From assembly GCF_014256275.1 (NCBI RefSeq), contig NZ_JACCFE010000002.1:4940001-5004000 (forward strand): DNA of 64,000 nucleotides, in the 5' to 3' direction. The notes beneath the pieces were generated by a model. That model was not told where the DNA came from and searched no databases. It saw only the letters and a program-made list of their open reading frames with translations. The translations under genes were made by a program, and so were the position numbers. Within the stretch, counting starts at the first letter, position 1. Every line of letters begins with the position of its first letter. The DNA is from Rhodococcus sp. 4CII (GTDB lineage Bacteria; Actinomycetota; Actinomycetes; Mycobacteriales; Mycobacteriaceae). Below are positions 41,576 through 50,054 of the stretch, one piece after another.

Positions 41576-41686
41576 ATGATGCTCGGACTGCTCGGGGCAC
41601 TCAACAGCGGTGTCACACTCGGATTGGCCAACACGATCCTGACCTTCGGCGGGGTCGTGTTCAACCTCAACATCGTGGTCAACTGA
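41576..41686 (+). CDS. Charge-free hydrophobic micro-peptide 2 (36 aa)
   Basis: The frame encodes MMLGLLGALNSGVTLGLANT plus 16 residues ending GGVVFNLNIVVN. GGAGG lies just upstream; the second ATG (41579) has the better spacing. The core LGLANTIxTFGGVVxNLN is conserved with micro-peptide 1, while the DNA between and around the two genes is not, which argues for selection on the peptide. It is followed 88 bp later by the PhoP-like regulator on the same strand. Whether it is co-transcribed with or controlled by that system is unknown. Confidence 0.75.
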   Translation: MMLGLLGALNSGVTLGLANTILTFGGVVFNLNIVVN

Positions 41687-41774
41687 CGAGCGAAGTCCCA
41701 CCCACACGGGCCGGCGGTACCGGCTCACAGGAATCTCCCAGGAAACCTCGAGCAACGATCCAGCGTCACGAGTG

Positions 41775-42494
41775 ATGATGGGTTGCGTGAATGAGAAGCC
41801 TGTCGAAGCCCGCGTCCTCGTCGTCGACGACGAACCGAACATCCTCGAATTGCTCTCCGTGAGTCTCCGATTCCAGGGATTCGAGGTGGCGACGGCGTCG
41901 ACCGGGGCCGAGGGACTCGACACGGCACGCACCTTCCGTCCGGACGCCGTCATTCTCGACGTCATGATGCCGGGAATGGACGGGTTCGGCCTGCTCAAGC
42001 GGTTGCGCGCCGACGGTGTCGACGCACCGGTGCTGTTCCTCACCGCGAAGGATGCCGTGGAGGACAAGATCAGTGGCCTCACCCTCGGCGCGGACGACTA
42101 CGTCACCAAGCCGTTCAGCCTCGAAGAAGTGGTGACCCGGCTTCGCGTCATCCTGCGGCGGGCAGGCAAGGTGTCGGTGGAGGAGCAGTCCGCCCGCATC
42201 AAGTTCGCCGACATCGAACTCGACGACGACACCCGGGAGGTCTGGAAGGCGGGCGACCTGGTGTCGCTGTCTCCGACGGAGTTCACGCTGCTGCGGTACT
42301 TCATGGTCAACGCGGGCACGGTGCTGAGCAAGCCGCGGATCCTCGACCACGTCTGGAATTACGACTTCGGCGGTGAGGTCGGGGTCGTCGAGTCGTACGT
42401 GTCCTACCTCCGCCGGAAGGTCGACACAGGTGAGACGCCGCTGATCCACACCCTCCGCGGAGTCGGCTACGTGATGCGCGAACCGCGGCGATGA
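41775..42494 (+). CDS. phoP: PhoP-like OmpR-family response regulator
   Basis: The protein has about 239 residues. The receiver domain carries VLVVDDEP, the phosphoacceptor in ILDVMMPGMDGFG, FLTAKD and the Lys of DDYVTKPFSLEEV. The OmpR-type winged helix reads LSPTEFTLLRYFMVNAGTVLSKPRILDHVWNYDFGGEVGVVESYVSYLRRKVD. Both parts align closely with mycobacterial PhoP from memory. The start is uncertain: GTG 41772, ATG 41775, ATG 41778 or GTG 41787, none with a good ribosome site. The stop overlaps the kinase start (ATGA). Mycobacterial PhoP controls envelope lipids and acid adaptation; targets here are not known. Confidence 0.88.
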   Translation: MMGCVNEKPVEARVLVVDDEPNILELLSVSLRFQGFEVATASTGAEGLDTARTFRPDAVILDVMMPGMDGFGLLKRLRADGVDAPVLFLTAKDAVEDKISGLTLGADDYVTKPFSLEEVVTRLRVILRRAGKVSVEEQSARIKFADIELDDDTREVWKAGDLVSLSPTEFTLLRYFMVNAGTVLSKPRILDHVWNYDFGGEVGVVESYVSYLRRKVDTGETPLIHTLRGVGYVMREPRR

Positions 42495-43960
42495 CCGCGC
42501 CCGCGACTCGCCGGGAGTCGGCCGCGGCGGCACCCCCTGCCGCTCCGAACAGGCCTGCGCGACGGTGGATTCGCTCGATGCCGCTCCGGTTCACGCTCGT
42601 CGGAGCGGTGCTCCTCCTCGCCGCGCTCGGGCTACTCGCGTCGGGTGTCGCGGTGACGTCCGCGCTCGAGAATTCCCTCACCAGCCGGGTAGACCGTCAA
42701 CTGCACGACGCGGCCCAGGGGTGGGCGAAGCCCCACGGGGCCCGTCCGCTGCCGCCGCCGGACGAACCGAATCCCGGTCGCCCCCCGAGCCCGTTCTACG
42801 TCCGGACGACACTGCCCAACGGCACCGTGCTCCGGGAGATCAACGACGAAGACGTGTCGCCCGCGCTGCCCGACCATCCCGCGACCGTGCCGGTGACGGT
42901 CGGCTCGGCCGACGGCTCCGACGTGCGGTGGCGGGTGCTGACCACCACTGCGCCGGACGGAATCGAGACGACGGTCGCGATGACGCTCACCGAGAACGAC
43001 GAAACCGTGAACCGGCTGATCGTGCTGCAACTCATCATCGGCGTGGTGGTGCTGATCGTCCTCGGGGTGGTCGCCTACTTCGTCGTCCGGCGCAGCCTGC
43101 GTCCCCTCGTCGAAGTGGAGGAGACGGCCGCGGCGATCGCGTCGGGGGACTTGCACCGGCGCGTCCCGGAACGGGACGACCGTACCGAGATCGGACGACT
43201 GTCCGTGGCGCTCAACGGAATGCTCGCCCAGATCCAGCACGCGTTCGCCGCCACCGAAGCGTCGGAGGAGTCGGCGCGGCGCTCGGAGGAGAAGATGCGC
43301 CGGTTCGTCGCGGACGCGAGCCACGAGCTGCGCACCCCGCTCACCACCATCCGCGGTTTCGCCGAGCTGTATCGGCAGGGTGCGATGACCGACACGGAAA
43401 CCCTGATGAGCCGCATCGAGGGGGAGGCGTCGCGGATGGGCCTCCTGGTGGAGGATCTGCTGATGCTTGCCCGGCTCGATGCCCAGCGCCCCCTCGAGAC
43501 CCGGCCCGTCGACCTGCTGTCGGTCGTATCGGACGCCGTGCACGGCGCGCGTGCCGTCGCCCCAGATCGGTCGATCGCGCTCGACATCCTGCCCGGACCG
43601 GGAACCCCCGAGGTGATCGGTGACGAGGCCCGGCTGCGGCAGGTCCTCGGCAACCTGCTCGCCAACGCCGTCAAGCACACGCCCGCGACCGCGGACGTGA
43701 CGGTACGGCTCAGCACCACCGAGCAGAGCGTCGTGCTCGAGGTGGCCGACACCGGTCCGGGCCTCAGCGAGCAGGACGCGGCCCGGGTGTTCGAGAGGTT
43801 CTACCGCACCGACGCGTCCCGGACCCGCGAGAGCGGCGGCAGCGGACTCGGGTTGTCCATCGTGTCCGCCCTCGTGGCGGCCCACCGCGGGTCGGTGACG
43901 GTCGACAGCCGGCCCGGCGAGGGCGCCACGTTCCGCGTGGAGCTGCCCCGGTCGAGTTAG
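42491..43960 (+). CDS. phoR: PhoR-like sensor histidine kinase
   Basis: The 489-residue protein has an N-terminal Pro/Arg-rich tail, membrane segment 1 (about 35-58: LVGAVLLLAALGLLASGVAVTS), an extracytoplasmic sensor of about 110 residues rich in proline, membrane segment 2 (about 178-198), HAMP (RRSLRPLVEVEETAAAIASGDLHRRV), HisKA with DASHELRTPLTTIRGFAELYRQG, and HATPase with N, G1 (VADTGPGL) and G2 (SGGSGLGLSIV) boxes. The cytoplasmic part is close to mycobacterial PhoR. It is coupled to phoP by an ATGA overlap and ends 3 bp from the convergent HIT gene. Confidence 0.9.
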   Translation: MTAPATRRESAAAAPPAAPNRPARRWIRSMPLRFTLVGAVLLLAALGLLASGVAVTSALENSLTSRVDRQLHDAAQGWAKPHGARPLPPPDEPNPGRPPSPFYVRTTLPNGTVLREINDEDVSPALPDHPATVPVTVGSADGSDVRWRVLTTTAPDGIETTVAMTLTENDETVNRLIVLQLIIGVVVLIVLGVVAYFVVRRSLRPLVEVEETAAAIASGDLHRRVPERDDRTEIGRLSVALNGMLAQIQHAFAATEASEESARRSEEKMRRFVADASHELRTPLTTIRGFAELYRQGAMTDTETLMSRIEGEASRMGLLVEDLLMLARLDAQRPLETRPVDLLSVVSDAVHGARAVAPDRSIALDILPGPGTPEVIGDEARLRQVLGNLLANAVKHTPATADVTVRLSTTEQSVVLEVADTGPGLSEQDAARVFERFYRTDASRTRESGGSGLGLSIVSALVAAHRGSVTVDSRPGEGATFRVELPRSS

Positions 43961-43963
43961 GGG

Positions 43964-44389
43964 TCAGTCGGGGACGTTGTCCCCGTGGCCGAGTTCGCGC
44001 AGCGCCGCCTTGAGCTTCGCCTGCGCCTCCTCGAGCGACTCCTGGGACGGGTTCTGCTCGGCGTTGCTGATGTTGAAATCGCCGAGGTCGTAGGCGGGGA
44101 ACACGTGCAGGTGCAGGTGCGGCACCTCGAGGCCGGCGATGAGCAGCCCCGCCCGCGGTGCGTCGAATGCCGGCCGGACGGCCTGCCCGACGATCCGGGC
44201 GACGTCCATGACCTTGTTCCAGATCACGCCGTCGACGTCCTGCCACTGGTCCACCTCCTCGCGAGGTACGACGAGCGTGTGGCCCTGCGTGACGGGGGCG
44301 ATCGTGAGGAACGCGACGACGTCCTCGTCCTCCCACACGAACCGTCCGGGCAGATCTCCGTTGATGATGGCGCTGAATACAGATCCCAT
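43964..44389 (-). CDS. HIT-family nucleotide-binding hydrolase
   Basis: The start is set at MGSVFSAIINGDLPGRFVWED, the usual HIT N-terminus; an ATG nine bases upstream is possible. The 141-residue protein has GHTLVVPREEVDQW and the histidine triad VPHLHLHVFP (about residues 91-100). HIT proteins hydrolyse nucleoside phosphoramidates or dinucleoside polyphosphates. The C-terminal tail (QESLEEAQAKLKAALRELGHGDNV) is common in actinobacterial members. It is convergent with phoR and probably monocistronic. Confidence 0.92.
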   Translation of the reverse strand: MGSVFSAIINGDLPGRFVWEDEDVVAFLTIAPVTQGHTLVVPREEVDQWQDVDGVIWNKVMDVARIVGQAVRPAFDAPRAGLLIAGLEVPHLHLHVFPAYDLGDFNISNAEQNPSQESLEEAQAKLKAALRELGHGDNVPD

Positions 44390-44529
44390 GGCCGCCATTA
44401 TGCGGCTTCGCCGCTCCTGAGTGCTTATCAACCTTCCGCCGTCAAGAAGCACTCACGGGCGCGAAGCGCACAGGAAACTCCCAGCCTCCGTCCAGAGTGG
44501 TCGGAGCGTACGGGCCGAATCTTGGACTC

Positions 44530-45774
44530 ATGACGACGAACTCCCTCTCCCGCGCACCGGGCGCCATGAGACGAATCGAGATTTCCGAGACCTCGCCCGT
44601 GCTCGACGTTGTCGTGCCGGTCTACAACGAGGAAGCCGGTCTCGAACGTTGCGTGCGCCGGCTGCGGCGGCACCTCGACGAGAACGTTCCCTACTCCGCC
44701 CGCATCACCATCGCCGACAATGCCAGCGTCGACGCCACCCTCGCGGTGGCGGACCGGCTGGCCGAGGAGATCGACGGCGTCCGCGTCGTGCACCTCGACG
44801 AGAAGGGCCGTGGCCGCGCCCTGCGCGCGGTGTGGAGCACGTCCGACGCCGAGGTGGTCGCGTACATGGACGTCGACCTGTCGACGGACCTCAACGCCCT
44901 GATGCCGCTGATCGCCCCGCTGCTGTCGGGGCATTCGGACATCGCGATCGGCTCCCGCCTCGCCCGCTCGTCGCGGGTGGTCCGCGGTCCGAAGCGCGAA
45001 TTCATCTCCCGCAGCTACAACCTCATCCTCCGCAGCGCGCTGCACGCGCGGTTCTCGGACGCGCAGTGCGGGTTCAAGGCGATGCGCGCCGACGTCGCCC
45101 AGCGGCTCCTGCCGCTGGTCGAGGACACCGGGTGGTTCTTCGACACCGAGTTGCTGGTGCTGGCGGAGCGGGCCGGCCTGCGGATCCACGAGGTACCGGT
45201 CGACTGGGTGGACGACCCGGACAGCCGCGTCGACATCGTCGCGACCGCGGTCGCCGACCTCAAGGGTGTGTGGCGGGTGGGCCGCGCGCTGTCGACCGGT
45301 TCGCTGCCGATCGGCAGCCTGCGCGACAGCTTCGGTCGCGAGCCGCTGGTGCCCGGGGTTCCCCGCGGCATGGTCGGGCAGCTGGCCCGGTTCGCGGTGA
45401 TCGGCGTGGCGTCCACCGTGGCGTACGCGCTGCTGTATCTGATCCTGCATCCGGTTCTGGGCGCGCAGTGGGCCAACGCCGTCTCGCTGCTCGTCACCGC
45501 CGTCCTGAACACGGCCGCGAACCGGGCGTTCACGTTCGGTGTGCGCGGATCCGAAGGCGCTGCCCGCCATCAACTGCAGGGCCTGTTCGTGTTCGCCTTC
45601 GGACTGTTGCTCACCAGCGGTTCGCTGTTCGTCCTGCACTCGGCGGCCCCGGACGCGTCGAAGCACGTCGAACTCGCCGTGCTCGTCCTGGCCAATCTCG
45701 TCGCCACCATCAGCCGTTTCATAGCCCTGCGCTGGGTGTTCCGGAACGCTCGTCCCGAAGGAGTTCACGCATGA
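44530..45774 (+). CDS. GT2 glycosyltransferase fused to a GtrA-like membrane domain
   Basis: The start is MTTNSLSRAPGAMRRIEI; the product has 414 residues. Residues about 22-260 form a dolichyl-phosphate-sugar-synthase-like GT2 domain: VLDVVVPVYNEEAGLERCV, ITIADNAS, YMDVDLSTDL (DxD), GSRLARSSRVVRG and DAQCGFKAMRADVAQRLL. Residues about 285-405 form a GtrA-type four-helix membrane domain (LARFAVIGVASTVAYALLYLIL...NTAANRAFTFGVRG). It likely makes a polyprenyl-phosphate sugar and aids its flipping. The stop overlaps the start of the membrane glycosyltransferase (ATGA), its likely user. Confidence 0.92.
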   Translation: MTTNSLSRAPGAMRRIEISETSPVLDVVVPVYNEEAGLERCVRRLRRHLDENVPYSARITIADNASVDATLAVADRLAEEIDGVRVVHLDEKGRGRALRAVWSTSDAEVVAYMDVDLSTDLNALMPLIAPLLSGHSDIAIGSRLARSSRVVRGPKREFISRSYNLILRSALHARFSDAQCGFKAMRADVAQRLLPLVEDTGWFFDTELLVLAERAGLRIHEVPVDWVDDPDSRVDIVATAVADLKGVWRVGRALSTGSLPIGSLRDSFGREPLVPGVPRGMVGQLARFAVIGVASTVAYALLYLILHPVLGAQWANAVSLLVTAVLNTAANRAFTFGVRGSEGAARHQLQGLFVFAFGLLLTSGSLFVLHSAAPDASKHVELAVLVLANLVATISRFIALRWVFRNARPEGVHA

Positions 45775-47861
45775 CCACGACCCTCGAAGAACCGAAGGTC
45801 GAATCGCCGCCACCGCCTCCCACGCGGAGGCGGTGGGAGCCGTGGGCGCTCGGCGCGCTCCTGGCGGGGACCGCGGTGGCGTACATCTGGGGGCTCGGCG
45901 CCTCCGGCTGGGCCAACTCGTTCTACGCCGCGGCGGTCCAGGCGGGATCGGTGTCGTGGAAGGCGTTCTTCTTCGGGTCGTCCGATGCCGCCAACTCCAT
46001 CACCGTCGACAAGCCGCCGATGTCGCTGTGGCTGATGTCGCTGTCGGTCCGGATCTTCGGGCTCAGTTCCTGGGCCATGCTCGTGCCGCAGGCGCTGCTC
46101 GGCGTCGGGTCCGTCGCCCTGCTGTATGCCACGGTCAAGCGGTGGTTCGGCGCCCCGGCCGGTCTGCTGGCGGGACTGGTGCTCGCGCTGACGCCGATCG
46201 CCGTGCTGATGTTCCGGTTCAACAACCCCGACGCCCTGCTGGTGCTCCTGATGATCGCCGCCGTGTGGGCGATGCTGCGGGCCGTGGAGGACGGGCGCAC
46301 CCGCTGGATGGTGCTGACCGGCGTGTTCGTCGGTTTGGGCTTTCTGACCAAGCAGCTTCAGGTGATGCTCGTCGTCCCGCCGCTGGCCCTGACCTATCTC
46401 GTCGCGGGACCGCCGAAGTTCGGCAAACGCCTCGCCCAGTGCTTCGCCGCGCTCGGCGCGATGATCGTCTCCGCCGGATGGTGGTTGCTGACCGTCGAAC
46501 TGTGGCCGGCGTCGTCTCGGCCCTGGATCGGCGGTTCGCAGAACAACTCGATCCTCGAACTCACGCTGGGCTACAACGGTCTCGGCCGGTTGAACGGTGA
46601 GGAAACCGGCAGCGTCACGCCCGGCGGCAATCGGGGAGACGCCGCGGCGGCGATGGTTGGAGCAGGCGACGCCGCGACGGGCGGGGGCATGGCCGCGGGC
46701 GGACCCGGCGGCGGCATGCCCGCGGGCGGACCCGGCGGCGGTGGCGGAATGTGGGGAAGCACCGGCATCACGCGCATGTTCGAGTCGGCTCAGGGCGGTC
46801 AGATCGCGTGGCTGATCCCGGCCGCACTGATCCTGCTCGTCGCCGGTCTGGCGTTGCGCGGCAGGGCTCCCCGGGTGGACACCCAGCGTGCATCGTTCCT
46901 CGTGTGGGGCCTGTGGCTGCTCGTCACCGGCCTGACGTTCAGTTTCATGGCGGGCATCTTCCACGCGTACTACACCGTGGCACTCGCACCGGCCGTGGCC
47001 GCTCTGGTGGCGATCGGTTCGGTCACACTGTGGCGACGGCGCGACGCCTCGTGGGTGCGTGCGGTTCTCGCCGTGACGCTCCTGACCACCGCGGTAATGT
47101 CCTGGGTTCTGCTCGGCCGCAGCGCGTCGTTCGTGCCGTGGCTGAAGTGGGCGGTGGTCGTCGTCGGCATTCTCGCCGCGGTGGCTGTGCTGATCCCGGC
47201 GTCGACCCGCGGCCGGATCGCGGCGGTCGTCGTACTGGCCGCGCTGTTCACCGGACTCGCCGGACCGACGGCGTACGCCGTGAACACCATCGCGACGCCG
47301 CACACCGGCTCGATCGTCTCGGCGGGACCCACCGTCGAAGGCGGGCGCGGAGGCTTCGGCGGCATGGGTGGCCCCGGCGGCATGGACGGCGCCGGACGCA
47401 TGGGCCGCACGGACGGCGCGGCAGGCGCGACGATGCCCGCCATGCCGGGCGGTGCGGCGGCAGGTGCCACCGACGGTATGGGCGGCTTCGGTGGCGGCGC
47501 TGCCGGGGGACTTCTCTCCGGCAGCAACCCCGGCACGGAACTGGTGTCGCTGCTGGAGCAGAATTCCGGCAACTACACCTGGGTGGCCGCGGCCATCGGA
47601 TCCAACAGTGCGTCCGGCTACCAGCTGGCCACCGAGGATCCGGTGATGCCGATCGGCGGGTTCAACGGCAGCGATCCGTCACCGACCCTCGAGCAGTTCC
47701 AGCAGTACGTGGCCGACGGTCGGATCCACTACTTCATCTCCGGCGGCCGAGGCGGCGGAATGGGTGGCGACGGTACCGCGTCGGAGATTTCCACCTGGGT
47801 GGAGGCGAATTTCACCGCCGTCACCGTCGACGGAGTGACGCTGTACGACCTCACGTCCTGA
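45771..47861 (+). CDS. GT39/ArnT-type membrane glycosyltransferase with Gly/Met-rich loops
   Basis: The 696-residue protein is coupled to the GT2-GtrA gene. It has about eleven to twelve membrane segments. The N-terminal part is typical of polyprenyl-phosphate-sugar-dependent transferases (SFYAAAVQAGSVSWKAFFFG, SITVDKPPMSLWLMSLS with Asp-Lys-Pro-Pro, RFNNPDALLVLLM). Two low-complexity insertions of Gly, Met and Ala occur: about residues 283-325 (GGGMAAGGPGGGMPAGGPGG) and about 524-585. The C-terminal region ends in a soluble domain (GNYTWVAAAIGSNSASGYQ, MPIGGFNGSDPSPTLEQF). It probably glycosylates an envelope polymer or protein. A strong terminator follows. Confidence 0.9.
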   Translation: MTTTLEEPKVESPPPPPTRRRWEPWALGALLAGTAVAYIWGLGASGWANSFYAAAVQAGSVSWKAFFFGSSDAANSITVDKPPMSLWLMSLSVRIFGLSSWAMLVPQALLGVGSVALLYATVKRWFGAPAGLLAGLVLALTPIAVLMFRFNNPDALLVLLMIAAVWAMLRAVEDGRTRWMVLTGVFVGLGFLTKQLQVMLVVPPLALTYLVAGPPKFGKRLAQCFAALGAMIVSAGWWLLTVELWPASSRPWIGGSQNNSILELTLGYNGLGRLNGEETGSVTPGGNRGDAAAAMVGAGDAATGGGMAAGGPGGGMPAGGPGGGGGMWGSTGITRMFESAQGGQIAWLIPAALILLVAGLALRGRAPRVDTQRASFLVWGLWLLVTGLTFSFMAGIFHAYYTVALAPAVAALVAIGSVTLWRRRDASWVRAVLAVTLLTTAVMSWVLLGRSASFVPWLKWAVVVVGILAAVAVLIPASTRGRIAAVVVLAALFTGLAGPTAYAVNTIATPHTGSIVSAGPTVEGGRGGFGGMGGPGGMDGAGRMGRTDGAAGATMPAMPGGAAAGATDGMGGFGGGAAGGLLSGSNPGTELVSLLEQNSGNYTWVAAAIGSNSASGYQLATEDPVMPIGGFNGSDPSPTLEQFQQYVADGRIHYFISGGRGGGMGGDGTASEISTWVEANFTAVTVDGVTLYDLTS

Positions 47862-47870
47862 TCGAAACCG

Positions 47871-47916
47871 GCTGTGCGCGCTTGCCGACCGTTCGCGGTC
47901 GGCAAGCGCGCACAGC
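47871..47916. terminator. Bidirectional 21-bp hairpin terminator
   Basis: The arms 47871-47891 and 47896-47916 are perfect complements with loop TTCG. It sits between the convergent glycosyltransferase and SnoaL-like genes and separates the envelope genes from the catabolic cluster. Confidence 0.9.
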
Positions 47917-47920
47917 TGTT

Positions 47921-48319
47921 TCAGTAGGCGAACGAGATTTCGGGCGTGCGGCAGATGAGCAGTCTTCGCACGAGACCCGACTCGTCGAGTTGCGCCGAGG
48001 TGTTGAACGAGGCCTCGAATTCGCCGTTCCGGGTGGTGCGTCCCAGAGCCAGCTCGACGTCTCCTACCCGGGCACCCGCCAGGACCTCGTGTACCAGCAC
48101 GCTCTTCTCGCGTTGTTGCAGGTATCCGACGAGGCCCGCCCGATCGCCGACGAACTCGGCGGCATTGCCGCCCCCGGTGGAGAATTGGATCGACATCCGG
48201 AAATCGTCGGCGATCATGCCCAGGACGCGGTCGGGATCGTCGGAATCCATGATCGCGAACCACGCGACCAGTGTGGGGGTCGGTGACGTCTCCCGGCCCA
48301 GGTCAGTCGCGTGTGTCAT
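47921..48319 (-). CDS. SnoaL/NTF2-like protein A
   Basis: The 132-residue protein has the NTF2-fold pattern: LVAWFAIMDSDDPDRVLGMIADDFRMSIQFS, GDRAGLVGYLQQRE and the late strand LVRRLLICRTPEI. Such small cone-shaped proteins act as isomerases, cyclases or ligand-binding dimers. It overlaps the end of the second NTF2-like gene by 17 bp, so the two are one operon and may form a heterodimer. This pair is divergent from the first acyl-CoA dehydrogenase and lies behind a copy of the TGAA-N5-TTCA operator. It probably acts in the same pathway. Confidence 0.85.
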   Translation of the reverse strand: MTHATDLGRETSPTPTLVAWFAIMDSDDPDRVLGMIADDFRMSIQFSTGGGNAAEFVGDRAGLVGYLQQREKSVLVHEVLAGARVGDVELALGRTTRNGEFEASFNTSAQLDESGLVRRLLICRTPEISFAY

Positions 48320-48689
48320 GTGCCAACTCCCGTGTGAGAATGCTGAATTCCGTGTCGAAGGACACCTCGTAGGCGTCGATGGCGCCGTCGGCGTCGAGGT
48401 GCATGGCGGCGAGGAAGTAGCCGGTCGTCGTCGTCTCGTTTTCGACGACGGAGCCGTACGCGAACTGGACGTCGCCCGCGCTGCTCGTGCGGAGTAGCAC
48501 GTGCCGTCGATCGACCGGGGGTCGTCCCCGCAGGTAGCTGAGCATGTCGGCGCGGCTGTGGCCGCGACGGACGGTACCGGGGAGGACGATCGCGAACTGG
48601 ATCTGCTCGTCGAGCAAGGCCACCGCGTCGTCGATCCGGCCGCTGTCGAGGATCGCGTAGTACTGCTCGATCACGAGTGCATCGGTCAT
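48303..48689 (-). CDS. SnoaL/NTF2-like protein B
   Basis: The 128-residue protein reads MTDALVIEQYYAILDSGRIDDAVALLDEQIQFAIVLPG, then RGHSRADMLSYLRGRPPVDRRHVLL and YEVSFDTEF, a clear NTF2-like fold. Low similarity to protein A fits an old duplication and a possible heterodimer. Its ATG is only 4 bp from the perfect palindrome TGAACTTAGTTCA, so repressor binding would block this operon directly. The substrate is unknown; steroid- or polyketide-like ligands are typical of the family. Confidence 0.85.
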   Translation of the reverse strand: MTDALVIEQYYAILDSGRIDDAVALLDEQIQFAIVLPGTVRRGHSRADMLSYLRGRPPVDRRHVLLRTSSAGDVQFAYGSVVENETTTTGYFLAAMHLDADGAIDAYEVSFDTEFSILTRELAHDTRD

Positions 48690-48693
48690 GAAA

Positions 48694-48706
48694 TGAACTT
48701 AGTTCA
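48694..48706. promoter_or_regulatory. TGAA-N5-TTCA operator, site 1
   Basis: TGAACTTAGTTCA is a perfect palindrome around a central base, 4 bp upstream of the SnoaL-like operon start. It is the best match to the consensus TGAAYYYARTTCA found five times in this cluster. Confidence 0.75.
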
Positions 48707-48760
48707 ACACCGGTGGGTCTGTCGAGAGTCCTTGCCGTCTTGGGTTCTGCGAAACTAAAC

Positions 48761-48773
48761 TGAACTCACGTCA
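48761..48773 (+). promoter_or_regulatory. TGAA-N5-TTCA operator, site 2
   Basis: TGAACTCACGTCA matches the consensus at 11 of 13 positions and lies 17 bp upstream of the first acyl-CoA dehydrogenase start. Sites 1 and 2 are 67 bp apart and could be bridged in one divergent promoter region. Confidence 0.55.
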
Positions 48774-48790
48774 ATTTCAAGGAGAGTTCA

Positions 48791-49930
48791 ATGCCGTCCT
48801 CCCATTCCCGCCCCTGGCCCGAGACCGAACCCTTGGCGATGACTCCCGTCGCCGAGCACGACGACATCCGGGACGTACTTCGCCGGTTGCTCGACCGGCA
48901 TTCGACGCTCGAGGACAGTCGCGTCGCCGCCGAATCCGAGATCGGGTATTCCGCCGAGTTGTGGTCGCTGCTCGTCAAGGAGATGAACGTCGCCGCGCTG
49001 GCGGTGCCCGAGGATCGCGGCGGGCTGGGGTACGGCGTGGTCGAACTCGGGATCGTCCTGGAGGAGTGCGGCCGCGCCCTGGTCAGCGAACCCGTGCTCA
49101 CGTCCGCGACACTGGGAGTCCACGCCCTGCTCGCGGCCGAGCGGTCGCACCGGGCCGAGGAACTGCTCGATCGAGTGGTCCAGGGCGAACTCGTCGCCAC
49201 GGTCACCGCCCTGAGCGCACAGACCGACTTCGTCGACGCCACCCGGGTCGGTGACCGATGGTCGGTGTCCGGTCGGGCAACGAATGTCGTGCAGGGCGGC
49301 GCGGCCGATGTGGTCGTGCTACTCGCGCAGTCCGACGAGGGGCCCGGTCTCTATGCGATCGATCTGCGGGCCGCGTCGGTGCGGAGAGCGGAACTTCCGG
49401 TGGTCGATCCCAGTCGACGGCAGGCGAATCTGCTCTTCGACGACGCGGAGGCGGTACGTCTCGTCGGACCCGGCGACGCACCGCGCACGGTCGAAGCGTT
49501 GCACAGCCTCGCGGTGATCGGGTTGGCCTGTGAACATGTCGGGATGATCGAGCGATTACTCGACAGCACAGTGGAATACACCATGCAGCGCCGTCAGTTC
49601 GGCCGGGCGATCGGATCGTTCCAGGCCGTCAAGCATCGACTGGCGAACACTCTCGTCGAGCTCGAGAAGGCCCGATCGGCGGCGCGGTATGCCGCGGCCG
49701 TGTTCTCGGAAGATCCTGGCGCCGCGGCCCTTCCGGCCGCTGTCGCGGGCGCGGTCTGCACCGAGGCCGTGATTGCCACCGCGTCGGAAGCCGTGCAATT
49801 GCACGGGGGAGTCGGCTTCACCTGGGAACATGCGGCGCATTCCTACGTGCGTCGCGCGCTCGGCGACGAACCGCTGCTGGGGGATTCGCGGGCGCACCGC
49901 AGTCGTATCGCGGATCTCGTCGGACTGTGA
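48791..49930 (+). CDS. Acyl-CoA dehydrogenase 1
   Basis: The 379-residue protein has the ACAD fold with a degenerate middle region: VPEDRGGLGYGVVELGIVLEECGRALVSEP near the N-terminus and a C-terminal domain with YTMQRRQFGRAIGSFQAVKHRLAN and EAVQLHGGVGFTWEHAAHSYVRRA. The usual ITE/MTEP FAD loop is not obvious, as in the less conserved subunit of alpha2beta2 ACADs of steroid catabolism. It may therefore pair with the dehydrogenase at 52416. GGAGAG precedes the ATG, and operator site 2 lies just upstream. Confidence 0.88.
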   Translation: MPSSHSRPWPETEPLAMTPVAEHDDIRDVLRRLLDRHSTLEDSRVAAESEIGYSAELWSLLVKEMNVAALAVPEDRGGLGYGVVELGIVLEECGRALVSEPVLTSATLGVHALLAAERSHRAEELLDRVVQGELVATVTALSAQTDFVDATRVGDRWSVSGRATNVVQGGAADVVVLLAQSDEGPGLYAIDLRAASVRRAELPVVDPSRRQANLLFDDAEAVRLVGPGDAPRTVEALHSLAVIGLACEHVGMIERLLDSTVEYTMQRRQFGRAIGSFQAVKHRLANTLVELEKARSAARYAAAVFSEDPGAAALPAAVAGAVCTEAVIATASEAVQLHGGVGFTWEHAAHSYVRRALGDEPLLGDSRAHRSRIADLVGL

Positions 49931-50014
49931 CACCGGGCCGCCTGCCGGCGGCCGAAAAACGAAAACTCTTTCCCCCGCTATTGACGGGCTCCCCTCGACC
50001 CAGTAGAACTGAAG

Positions 50015-50027
50015 TGAATCCAGTTCA
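50015..50027 (+). promoter_or_regulatory. TGAA-N5-TTCA operator, site 3
   Basis: TGAATCCAGTTCA lies 27 bp upstream of the enoyl-CoA hydratase start. It is nested in a larger inverted repeat, AACTGAA-N10-TTCAGTT (50007-50030). Confidence 0.7.
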
Positions 50028-50054
50028 GTTTCATTTTCCCGAAAGGACACCGAC

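Noticed and set aside
41512..41775. An 87-codon frame overlapping micro-peptide 2
   Set aside because: Its composition is that of a shifted frame. The 36-codon frame has a ribosome site and a paralogue, so it is preferred.
41284..41775. A PhoP box (TCACAGC direct repeat) upstream of phoP or the micro-peptides
   Set aside because: No such repeat was seen, so PhoP control of the peptides is not claimed.
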